DNA of 64,000 nucleotides from VXYK01 sp965221585 (lineage in GTDB: Bacteria > Actinomycetota > Acidimicrobiia > Acidimicrobiales > Aldehydirespiratoraceae): contig OZ244898.1 of NCBI GenBank assembly GCA_965221585.1, positions 1,054,001 to 1,118,000 on the forward strand, in the 5' to 3' direction. Shown here piece by piece: positions 51,033-58,858 of the stretch. The translations under genes were made by a program, and so were the position numbers. Numbering within the stretch: the stretch's first letter is position 1; each line of letters starts with the position of its first letter. A model generated the notes under the pieces. It searched no databases. It was not told the origin of the DNA and saw only the letters and a program-made list of their open reading frames with translations.

Positions 51033-52933
51033 CAGCGGATCCCGGTGTGATCCGGGCCTGAGCCGTTCGACGAGCCGAGATCGTCGAGGTCGGCGGCGTC
51101 TGTTGTGGTGTCAGCGAGAATCGAGGCGTAGGTCGGATTGCTCGACAACAGCTCGTAGTGGTCGCCGGCCGCGACGATCCTCCCTTCGTCCATCAGCAGA
51201 ACCCGATCAGCCAAGGCGATGGTCGACAGCCGATGGGCGATGAGGATCGTGGTGCGTTTCGAGCGCCGTCGCTTGACGGCGTCATGGATCCTCTGCTCGA
51301 CGGTCACGTCGATGGCGCTGGTCGCATCGTCGAGCACCAGCACGGCGGGATCGGCCAACAGGCCCCGCGCTAGGGCGATCCGTTGACGCTGGCCTCCCGA
51401 CAGGGAGAAGCCGCGTTCACCCACCTCGGTCAACACACCGTCGGGCAACTCCGCGACAAACTCTGCGGCAGCGGCATCGGCGAGGGCCGCGTCGACAAGG
51501 TCGGGTTCTGCGCTCGGGCGGGCGAACGCGACGTTGTCGTAGACACTGGTGTCGAACAGGAACGGATCGTCGGTCACCACATTGACGGCGCTGCGCAGGT
51601 CCTTCAGGGACAAATCGGTGACGTCGGTGCCGTCGATACGAATCACGCCGGAATCGCTGTCGTAGAACCGGGGGATCAACCGGGTGACCGTCGACTTTCC
51701 GCATCCTGTCGCGCCGACGACGGCGATGGTCTCACCCGGTTCAACCGTGAAGCTCATCTGATCGAGAACCAGCGAATTATCCGAACCCGGATACGAGAAG
51801 GAGACATTCTCGAACTCGATTCGTCCCTCAGGCTCCGGCAACCGCACCGGATCGGCCGGTTCGACCACCGCAGGCTGCTCATCGAGAATCTCATAGACGC
51901 GCAACGCCGCGGCGGCAGCCCGTTGCCATTGCAGGAGCATGAACCCGACCATTCGGAAGGGCGTGGCCAACAGCACGACGTAGGTGCTGAACACCACGAG
52001 GTCACCGATCTGGATGTCGCCGTTGATGGTCTGGATCCCCCCGTACCACAGCACCAGCGCCAGGCCCATCCGCGGCAGGGCCTCCATCGCGGGGGCATAG
52101 CGGGCACGGGTACGCGCCACCTCGACGCCGACCCAGCGAAGCCGATGCGAAGCCAGAGCCAGAGTCTGCAACTGCTCGGGCTCCTGCGCGAACGCCTTTA
52201 CGACACGTGCGCCCTGGATGTTCTCGTCGACGATCGTGGCTACTTCGGCCTGGCGAGCCTGAGCCACCCAGGAGAGTGGAAAGATAACTCTTCGCAGTTT
52301 CACACCGATGATGAACACCAGCGGCAGGCCTGCCAGTGCCACGGCTGTGAGGGCGATATCGGTCACCAGCATCACGACCAGAGCCATCGTCAACAGCACG
52401 AGTTGCATCGCGATCAATGGCCCGAAGGCGAACAGCAGCTGGATCGAGCGGATGTCGGTGTTGGCGCGACTGATGATCTGGCCGCTCTGCACCCGGTCCC
52501 AGTAGCTGAACGAGAGTTCCGTGAGCCGCGCGAAGATCAGGTTCCGGAGGTCGTTCTCAATCTGCAGCGCGGCTCGGAAGAGGTTGAAGCGGTAGCCGAA
52601 ACCGAACCCGAAACGCATCATCGCCAACGCGACCAGGGCGATCACGTACGGCGTCGGAGTATCGCCGGCGACGATGGCATCAATGCCGCGTCCGACGGCC
52701 AAAGGAACGAGCACCGTGGCGACAGTGGCCAGCAACCCGAAGACGATGCCGCTGACGAAAACGTACTTCTGCTGCCATACCACTGGCCAGACCCGGCGAA
52801 GCCATCCCTTGGACCCGTCCGGGTCGATACCGCGGGCCGGTTCACGGTATCGACTCTGCATAACCGGGCGTGTGGACCGTGACGCGATCTTGTCGAATCC
52901 CACAGATTCACAGACAGAACGCACAGCAGTCAT
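51032..52933 (-). CDS. Heterodimeric ABC exporter subunit with Asp in Walker B, canonical signature
   Basis: The 633-residue half-transporter has a TMD (about 60-360) and ATPase with Walker A GATGCGKST, signature LSGGQRQRIALARG and Walker B VLVLDDATSAID, where Asp replaces the catalytic Glu. Together with the partner's LSAGE this forms one degenerate nucleotide site. Start ATG 52931-52933 has TAGGTT six nt upstream (leaderless-type); a downstream Met at 52861 is an alternative. First gene of the two-gene operon. Confidence 0.93.
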   Translation of the reverse strand: MTAVRSVCESVGFDKIASRSTRPVMQSRYREPARGIDPDGSKGWLRRVWPVVWQQKYVFVSGIVFGLLATVATVLVPLAVGRGIDAIVAGDTPTPYVIALVALAMMRFGFGFGYRFNLFRAALQIENDLRNLIFARLTELSFSYWDRVQSGQIISRANTDIRSIQLLFAFGPLIAMQLVLLTMALVVMLVTDIALTAVALAGLPLVFIIGVKLRRVIFPLSWVAQARQAEVATIVDENIQGARVVKAFAQEPEQLQTLALASHRLRWVGVEVARTRARYAPAMEALPRMGLALVLWYGGIQTINGDIQIGDLVVFSTYVVLLATPFRMVGFMLLQWQRAAAAALRVYEILDEQPAVVEPADPVRLPEPEGRIEFENVSFSYPGSDNSLVLDQMSFTVEPGETIAVVGATGCGKSTVTRLIPRFYDSDSGVIRIDGTDVTDLSLKDLRSAVNVVTDDPFLFDTSVYDNVAFARPSAEPDLVDAALADAAAAEFVAELPDGVLTEVGERGFSLSGGQRQRIALARGLLADPAVLVLDDATSAIDVTVEQRIHDAVKRRRSKRTTILIAHRLSTIALADRVLLMDEGRIVAAGDHYELLSSNPTYASILADTTTDAADLDDLGSSNGSGPDHTGIR

Positions 52934-52939
52934 CGTGAC

Positions 52940-52955
52940 AACCTACGGCTACATT
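52940..52955. promoter_or_regulatory. Back-to-back leaderless -10 boxes
   Basis: Minus-strand TAGGTT (52940-52945) lies six nt before the ABC start at 52933. Plus-strand TACATT (52950-52955) lies nine nt before GTG 52965 of the CNNM gene. The two divergent promoters are only four nt apart and must compete for polymerase. Confidence 0.4.
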
Positions 52956-52964
52956 GAAGAGATT

Positions 52965-54281
52965 GTGATCCCCACGGCCCTGCGACTGCTCGCCGCGCTG
53001 GGCTTGATTGTTGCCAACGCCGGCTTCGTGGCAGCCGAGTTCGCGCTGGTATCGGTCGACCGCACCAAGGTCGACGAACGCGCCAAGGAGGCGCGCTCGG
53101 CCCGACAGGTCCAACGCCTGCTGAGCCGGCTCTCCTATCACCTGTCGGGCGCGCAGCTCGGGATAACCGTCACCTCGCTGCTGCTGGGCGCAGTCGCCGA
53201 GCCGGCAGTCGCCTCCGCCATCGAACCGTTGCTGGAACAGGTGTCGGGGGTCGATTCGCAGGCATGGTCGATCGTGCTGGCGTTGTTGATCGCCACAGTC
53301 GTGCAGATGGTGATCGGCGAGTTGGTTCCGAAGTCCCTGGCAACGAGCCATCCTCTGGAGGCGTCGGCGTTCTTGGCGCGACCGACGGCGGTATACGGGA
53401 TCCTGGCCCGACCCGTCGTCGCACTGCTCGACGGGCTGGCTCTACGACTGACCCGGGCACTGGGAGTCGAACCGGCCGATGAGCTCGAACCGGTACGCGA
53501 CCGCGACGAGATCGAACTGCTGATCCGCTCGTCGGGCGAGAAGGGCACCCTCGATGCGGGCGAAGTCGAGCTGCTGACTCGCTCCATTCGCCTGGCGGAC
53601 AAGTCCGCGGACGACGCCATGGTGCCGAGAGTGCGAATGGTTACCGTCGACAAGACCGCGACGGTCGACACCCTGGTCTCGCTGGCGGTCGAATCAGGGC
53701 ACTCACGGTTTCCGGTGATGGGCGACGGTCTCGATGACGTGGTCGGAGTCGTCCATGTCAAATCGGTCCACACAGTGGCGGTCGAAGCTCGCGAGACGAC
53801 CCAGGTCATGGATCTGATGGCGCCCGTTGTCGGGGTGCCCGAAGCCCGTCCGCTGGATGATCTGCTCGTGGACCTGCGTGAAGGCGGGCAGCAACTGGCG
53901 GTGGTGATCGACGAACATGGCGGCACCGCGGGGATCATCACACTCGAAGACGTACTCGAGGAGATAGTGGGAGAGATCGACGACGAATACGACCACCGGT
54001 CGGCGTCGTTGACCAAGGTGGAGGCGATCGGCTCGACAGTGGTTCCGGCGTCTTTGCATCCCGACGAGGTTCGCGACGTGACCGGTTTCGAGATACCCGA
54101 AGGCGAGTACGAGACGCTTGCGGGACTGGTGCTCGACCGGCTCGGGCACATCCCCGAACCCGGCGAGATCTGCACGGTCGACGGTTGGCGTCTCGAAGTG
54201 GTCGCGATGGAGCGACTTCGGGTCGCCTCGGTGAGGGTTGTCGCACCCCGGCAGGCTGAACACAGGCAGGCAGGGCCATGA
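52965..54281 (+). CDS. CNNM/CBS-domain transporter (hemolysin C/CorC family)
   Basis: From GTG 52965 the protein is 438 residues. It has a DUF21/CNNM membrane domain (LRLLAALGLIVANAGFVAAE to about 200, four segments, with FALVSVDRTKVDERA and LVPKSLATSHP), two CBS domains (VPRVRMVTVDKTATVDTLVS; GHSRFPVMGDGLDDVVGVVH) and a CorC_HlyC end (VPASLHPDEVRDVTGF; GEYETLAGLVLDRLGHIPEP). Family members handle Mg2+ or Co2+. An earlier start, GTG 52935, is possible. The downstream paralogue overlaps by four nt. Confidence 0.92.
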   Translation: MIPTALRLLAALGLIVANAGFVAAEFALVSVDRTKVDERAKEARSARQVQRLLSRLSYHLSGAQLGITVTSLLLGAVAEPAVASAIEPLLEQVSGVDSQAWSIVLALLIATVVQMVIGELVPKSLATSHPLEASAFLARPTAVYGILARPVVALLDGLALRLTRALGVEPADELEPVRDRDEIELLIRSSGEKGTLDAGEVELLTRSIRLADKSADDAMVPRVRMVTVDKTATVDTLVSLAVESGHSRFPVMGDGLDDVVGVVHVKSVHTVAVEARETTQVMDLMAPVVGVPEARPLDDLLVDLREGGQQLAVVIDEHGGTAGIITLEDVLEEIVGEIDDEYDHRSASLTKVEAIGSTVVPASLHPDEVRDVTGFEIPEGEYETLAGLVLDRLGHIPEPGEICTVDGWRLEVVAMERLRVASVRVVAPRQAEHRQAGP

Positions 54282-55339
54282 CCGTCGGCCTGCTGGCAGT
54301 CTCTGTCCTGTTGATCATCGCCAACGGGTTCTTCGTCGCCGCGGAGTTCGCCCTGCTGGCGAGTCGGGTGACGAGGCTGGAACCGATGGCCGAGAACGGT
54401 GACGACGCCGGCGCTTCGGCAGCCCTTGAAGCCGTTCAGGACCTCCAGCCGCAACTCGTCGGCGCCCAGCTCGGAATCACCATGGCATCCCTGGGTCTCG
54501 GATATGTGGCCGAGCCCGTAGTCGCGTCGCTGATCGAATCGGCGGTCGAGACGTTTGTCGATCTTCCCAGCGGCGTGCTCCACACAATCTCGTTCGTGGT
54601 GTCCATGGGGCTGGTCGTCACAGCACACATGGTCGTGGGGGAGATGCTCCCCAAGAATCTGGCCATCGCCAACCCCGAACGGGTCGCACGGGTGATCGCC
54701 CCGATACACGCCTTCTATCTGGTGCTGTTCAAACCGGTGGTGTGGACGCTCAACACCGTGTCCAACGGCATCGTCAGGATGCTCGGAACAGAGCCGGTGG
54801 ACGAGATCAACACGGCGCTCACAGTCAACGAGTTCCACACGCTGTTCGACGGTGTGCTGGAGGAGGGGAAGATAGAGGACACCGAGCACGACCTGCTGGC
54901 CGGAGTTCTCGACTTCAGGGCTCGGACGGCCGGTTCGATCATGGTTGGTGCGGCTGCCATGGTGTCGGTGCCGCGCAGTACCTCAGTTCGTGAGATCGAA
55001 GAGATCGTCGCAACCTCGGGGCACAGCCGCATTCCGATGCAGGGCACACGGGCGGACAACATCGTGGGATTCGTGCATTCCAAGGACCTGCTCCGTCTCG
55101 GTGACCTTGACAACGGGGCCTCACACCTCGACCAGGTTCCCTTGGAGATGATCCGCCGGATGCTCATCGTCGACCCCGACCAGTCGGTGCGCGACCTCAT
55201 GTTCCTGATGCGGTCGCACCGTTGCCACGCGGCCCTCGTGCATACTCCCGACGGTCGACTGCTCGGCATGGTCACGCTCGAAGACGTCCTTGAGGCCCTC
55301 GTCGGCGACATCCGCGACGAGACCGACCAAGACGATTAG
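54278..55339 (+). CDS. CNNM/CBS-domain transporter, second paralogue
   Basis: The 353 residues have the CNNM membrane domain (SVLLIIANGFFVAAEFALLA; MVVGEMLPKNLAIANPERV) and two CBS domains (GAAAMVSVPRSTSVREIEEI; GHSRIPMQGTRADNIVGFVH), but it stops after the CBS pair and lacks the CorC_HlyC domain seen upstream. The gene overlaps its paralogue by ATGA. A heteromer of the two is plausible. Confidence 0.91.
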   Translation: MTVGLLAVSVLLIIANGFFVAAEFALLASRVTRLEPMAENGDDAGASAALEAVQDLQPQLVGAQLGITMASLGLGYVAEPVVASLIESAVETFVDLPSGVLHTISFVVSMGLVVTAHMVVGEMLPKNLAIANPERVARVIAPIHAFYLVLFKPVVWTLNTVSNGIVRMLGTEPVDEINTALTVNEFHTLFDGVLEEGKIEDTEHDLLAGVLDFRARTAGSIMVGAAAMVSVPRSTSVREIEEIVATSGHSRIPMQGTRADNIVGFVHSKDLLRLGDLDNGASHLDQVPLEMIRRMLIVDPDQSVRDLMFLMRSHRCHAALVHTPDGRLLGMVTLEDVLEALVGDIRDETDQDD

Positions 55340-55368
55340 ACCAAGACGACCGGACCCGTGACTGGCCT

Positions 55369-56136
55369 CTAGGCGCCGATGATGTGGTAGCCGCCGTCCA
55401 CGTGGATCATCGAACCTGTGGTCGCGCGGAACCAGTCCGACAGCAGAGCCACAGATGTCTCGGCCACGGCACTCGAATCTCCTACATCCCAGCCGAGCGG
55501 TGCACGGGAGTCCCAGACATCCTCGAAGGCCGAGAACCCGGGGATCGATTTGGCGGCCATCGTTCGAATCGGGCCCGCGGCCACCAGATTGCAGCGGATC
55601 TGGGACGGCCCCAGCTCACGGGCAAGGTAACGGTTGGTCGACTCGAGGGCAGCTTTGGCCACGCCCATCCAGTTGTAGGCGGGCCAGGTCACGGTCGCGT
55701 CGAAGTCGAGAGCCACGATCGAACCTCCGTCGGTCATGAGCGGCGCGACCGCGTCGGCCAGCAGCTTCAACGAATAGGTCGAGATTTCGATAGCAACCTT
55801 TACGTCGTCCCAGGTAGCCCCCATGAAGTCCTCGCCCAGGCAGGCTTCGGGCGCGAAGCCGATCGCATGCAGGGCACCGTCGACGCGGCCCCACTTGGTT
55901 TCGAGGGCACTGCGCAGGCTCTCGGCATGGCTCGGCTCCGTGACGTCGAACTCAAGCACATCGACTTCGGTTGGCAGCTTTCGGGCGGTTCGTTGAGTCA
56001 AGCGCAGACCACGACCCGCGCCGGTCAGAACTATCTCAGCCCCCTGCTCCTGAGCCCTGGCGGCAACACCGAACGCCAAGGAAGCGTCGGTGAGAACGCC
56101 GGTTACCACGATTCGTTTTCCGTCCAATAGACCCAC
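55369..56136 (-). CDS. fabI: Enoyl-ACP reductase (FabI/InhA type)
   Basis: The 255-residue SDR matches mycobacterial InhA: VVTGVLTDASLAFGVAARAQ, DVLEFDVTEPSH, ALHAIGFAPEACLG and YNWMGVAK with Tyr154 and Lys161. It reduces the enoyl-ACP in type II fatty-acid synthesis with NADH. GTG 56134-56136 has AAGGGAG upstream. It is a single gene, divergent from the F420:NADP reductase gene with a 51-nt gap. Confidence 0.93.
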   Translation of the reverse strand: MGLLDGKRIVVTGVLTDASLAFGVAARAQEQGAEIVLTGAGRGLRLTQRTARKLPTEVDVLEFDVTEPSHAESLRSALETKWGRVDGALHAIGFAPEACLGEDFMGATWDDVKVAIEISTYSLKLLADAVAPLMTDGGSIVALDFDATVTWPAYNWMGVAKAALESTNRYLARELGPSQIRCNLVAAGPIRTMAAKSIPGFSAFEDVWDSRAPLGWDVGDSSAVAETSVALLSDWFRATTGSMIHVDGGYHIIGA

Positions 56137-56174
56137 GATTCTCCCTTACTGTGTTGGAGTCCTGCCCAGCACCG

Positions 56175-56180
56175 TACCCT
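56175..56180 (+). promoter_or_regulatory. Leaderless-type -10 of the F420:NADP reductase gene
   Basis: TACCCT ends seven nt before ATG 56188, the same hexamer and spacing as at 45551. Confidence 0.45.
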
Positions 56181-56187
56181 CACAGGG

Positions 56188-56856
56188 ATGCACATCGGAT
56201 TACTCGGTGCCACCGGTCCCGCCGGTACGGCTCTGGCGGCGAGGCTGGCCTCCGTCGGACACGAGGTGACGATCGGGTCCCGCTCGAAGTATCGAGCCAT
56301 GGAAGTGCGTGACTCGATCATTGAAAGATGGCCGCGGTCCGAACTGCAGATCGACAGCGCCGACAACCTCGGCGCGGCCGAGGGAGAGGTGGTGGTGATC
56401 GCCACGCCCTGGAACGCCGCCACCGAGACCGCCCACAGCGTCCGCCCGAAACTCCGCGGCAAGGTGGTCGTCTGCATGAGCAACGCACTGTCGAAAGTAG
56501 GCCGAGAGTTCCAGCCCCTTGTGCCACCGAGGGGCTCGGTCTCAGCCAGCGTCCAAGCTGAACTGCGTGATTCTTATGTTGCCGCTGCCTTCCACCATGT
56601 TCCGGCAACCGAACTCGGCCGGATCGACCGCCCTGTTGTGTCGGACATCCTGATCTGTTCAGATCATCAACGGGCTACGGTCACCATCGCCGACCTCTGC
56701 AGCCAGATTCCCGGGATGAGGCCGCTGGATGCCGGAGAGTTGTCCAACGCAACTGCCATAGAGGCGTTCACCGCGGTGTTGTTGCAGTTGAACGTCCGTT
56801 ACGAGACGCGGGTCTCGTTGCAACTGGCAGGTATCGACGATGATTGCCACGGTTAG
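56188..56856 (+). CDS. npdG: NADPH-dependent F420 reductase (NpdG/Fno-like)
   Basis: The 222 residues begin MHIGLLGATGPAGTALAARL, with the Rossmann GxTGxxG for NADP and GSRSKY binding the 2'-phosphate. VVVIATPWNAATET, CMSNALSKVG and FHHVPATELG match the family. It exchanges hydride between F420 and NADP, so this organism is likely to use coenzyme F420. It lies seven nt before mshC and probably forms an operon with it. Confidence 0.88.
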   Translation: MHIGLLGATGPAGTALAARLASVGHEVTIGSRSKYRAMEVRDSIIERWPRSELQIDSADNLGAAEGEVVVIATPWNAATETAHSVRPKLRGKVVVCMSNALSKVGREFQPLVPPRGSVSASVQAELRDSYVAAAFHHVPATELGRIDRPVVSDILICSDHQRATVTIADLCSQIPGMRPLDAGELSNATAIEAFTAVLLQLNVRYETRVSLQLAGIDDDCHG

Positions 56857-56862
56857 CACGCC

Positions 56863-58011
56863 TTGAACACTGTCTCAGAGAACGATGTCTCGGAACCGAT
56901 GCGTCTGTACGACACGCATCGGGGCGCGACCGTGGAATTCGCGCCCGGCCCGGTTGTGACGATGTACGTCTGCGGTATCACCCCCTATGACGCCACCCAC
57001 CTCGGCCACGCCGCCACCTACATCACCTACGATGTGCTGCAACGCCGCCTGCGCGACCGCGGGCACGAAACCCGCTGTGTGCGCAACATCACCGACGTCG
57101 ACGACGACATACTCGCGGCCGCCCAGCAACGCGGGGTCCACTACCTTGATCTGGCGTTCGGCGAGACGGCCCGCTTCGATGACGACATGGAAGCACTGAA
57201 TGTGCTGCCTGCCTGGTCGGCACCGCGCGCTACTGGAGCGATTCCTGACATCAGGGGGGTGATCGAGACAATCCTCGAGCGTGGGATGGGCTATGTCGTC
57301 AACGGCAGCGTCTACTTCGACACTCGAGCCTCGACCGACTTCGGCTCGCTCGGATCGTTGGGCCGCGAACGGATGCAGAAAATCGGACTGGAATGGCGCG
57401 AAGACCCCAGCGACCCCCAAAAACGCGACCCCCTCGACTTCTTGATGTGGCGACCCTCCGGTGCCGGTGAACCTGCCTGGGAGTCGCGCTGGGGTCCGGG
57501 CCGCCCAGGATGGCATATCGAATGCACGGCGCTGGCGTTGCGGGAACTCGGAGCAACCATCGACCTCCACGGGGGAGGGATAGATCTGCTCTACCCCCAT
57601 CACGAGTGCGTCAGGGCTCAGAGCGAGGCGGCCACCGGCGAACCGTTCGTGAAGCACTGGCTGCACCAGTCGATGGTGTATCTGAACGGTCGCAAGATGT
57701 CGAAGTCGACCCAGAACCTGGTGTTCGTCCACGAGCTCCGATCGCAGTACGACCCGATGGCCATCCGTTTGGCTCTGAGCGCGCACCATTACCGTCGCCC
57801 CTGGAACTGGAGTGATCAGCTGATGTCCGATGCCGCTGAGCGGCTCGAACGTTGGCGCGCCGCGGGTGACGGGCCGGCCGCAGTCGACGAAGTCAGAGCG
57901 CATCTCGACGACGACCTGGACACCCCTGCTGCTCTCACCGTGATCGACGAGGCCGTCGCCGAGGGCCAGGGAGTGGGCGCCGCAGCGGCGCTGATCGGAG
58001 TCGTCCTATAA
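56863..58011 (+). CDS. mshC: Mycothiol cysteine ligase MshC (CysS-like)
   Basis: The 382-residue protein has MshC-type first motif CGITPYDATHLGHA (Cys37 zinc ligand; CysS has CGPTVYDxxHIGHA) and KMSKSTQN, plus HIECTALALREL and HHECVRAQSE zinc ligands. MshC joins cysteine to glucosaminyl-inositol in mycothiol synthesis. The short C-terminus lacks the long anticodon domain of CysS, which fits MshC. A true CysS of reduced length cannot be excluded. Start is TTG 56863. Confidence 0.78.
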   Translation: MNTVSENDVSEPMRLYDTHRGATVEFAPGPVVTMYVCGITPYDATHLGHAATYITYDVLQRRLRDRGHETRCVRNITDVDDDILAAAQQRGVHYLDLAFGETARFDDDMEALNVLPAWSAPRATGAIPDIRGVIETILERGMGYVVNGSVYFDTRASTDFGSLGSLGRERMQKIGLEWREDPSDPQKRDPLDFLMWRPSGAGEPAWESRWGPGRPGWHIECTALALRELGATIDLHGGGIDLLYPHHECVRAQSEAATGEPFVKHWLHQSMVYLNGRKMSKSTQNLVFVHELRSQYDPMAIRLALSAHHYRRPWNWSDQLMSDAAERLERWRAAGDGPAAVDEVRAHLDDDLDTPAALTVIDEAVAEGQGVGAAAALIGVVL

Positions 58012-58020
58012 TCCTTGGCC

Positions 58021-58785
58021 ATGGGTCGGGATCAGGGACAATTGCAGACCGCTGCGAAGGTCCTCCTCCGACCAGTTTTTTCGGCCCTGTGGCGGATCAC
58101 GGTCGTTGGAGGCGACAACGTGCCCGTGCAGGGCCCGGCGATCCTGGCGCCCAATCATGTGTCGGTGATCGACAGCTTCTTCCTGCCGGCCACGCTGAGG
58201 CGCCGGATCACGTTCGTCGGCAAATCGGAGTATCTCGAGGACTGGAAGACTCGCCGCCTGTTCCCGGCGCTGGGGATGATCCCGATCGACCGCGGCGGTG
58301 GGAACGCCTCGTCCAGGGCGCTCGACACCGCGGCTCGACTTCTCGTCGACGGAGAGCTCTTCGGGATCTATCCCGAAGGAACCAGGGCTCGTGACGGATT
58401 CCTTCACAAGGGGCATACGGGCGCGGCCCGTCTTTCGTTGCGGACCGGTGCACCCATCATCCCCGTGGGGATCCTCGGCACCCGGGCGGTGCAACCACCC
58501 GATGCCAAGGCACCGAAACCGTTTCGCCCGGTGGAGGTTCGGTTCGGCGAACCGATGTTTCCGCCCGAACAGGGATCAGCTGCCGACCAGAGGCTCCAGT
58601 TGCGTCACATGACCGATGAATTGATGTTCGAGATCAAGAACCTCACCGGGCAGGAGTACGTGGACGAGTACGCCACGAGGGGTGGCGCAACGTCGTCCGA
58701 GCAGTCCCGGCCGGGAGGCGGTCACGAGACGTTGCCGCGACGCTCCTCCACAGAAGTGCTGCAACCGACCGCGGTCGCGAGTTGA
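58021..58785 (+). CDS. 1-acylglycerol-3-phosphate acyltransferase (PlsC)
   Basis: The 254 residues include APNHVSVIDSFFLP (catalytic His46 and Asp51), FVGKSEYLEDW and YPEGTRARDG, the glycerophosphate-binding block. It makes phosphatidic acid in the membrane. The C-terminal tail is low-complexity. ATG 58021 lies ten nt past the mshC stop; TTG 58015 is an alternative. Confidence 0.9.
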   Translation: MGRDQGQLQTAAKVLLRPVFSALWRITVVGGDNVPVQGPAILAPNHVSVIDSFFLPATLRRRITFVGKSEYLEDWKTRRLFPALGMIPIDRGGGNASSRALDTAARLLVDGELFGIYPEGTRARDGFLHKGHTGAARLSLRTGAPIIPVGILGTRAVQPPDAKAPKPFRPVEVRFGEPMFPPEQGSAADQRLQLRHMTDELMFEIKNLTGQEYVDEYATRGGATSSEQSRPGGGHETLPRRSSTEVLQPTAVAS

Positions 58786-58843
58786 GCGCCGGACAGCAGG
58801 CACCGGTAGCCGATAATGCACCCGGCGGCGCGAACGGGGCCGG

Positions 58844-58849
58844 TATCGT
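58844..58849 (+). promoter_or_regulatory. Leaderless-type -10 of thrS
   Basis: TATCGT ends nine nt before ATG 58859. Confidence 0.35.
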
Positions 58850-58858
58850 TGGCTGCCT

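Noticed and set aside
56863..58011. Cysteinyl-tRNA synthetase
   Set aside because: The CGITPYDATHLGHA motif and short C-terminus fit MshC better, though CysS cannot be fully ruled out.
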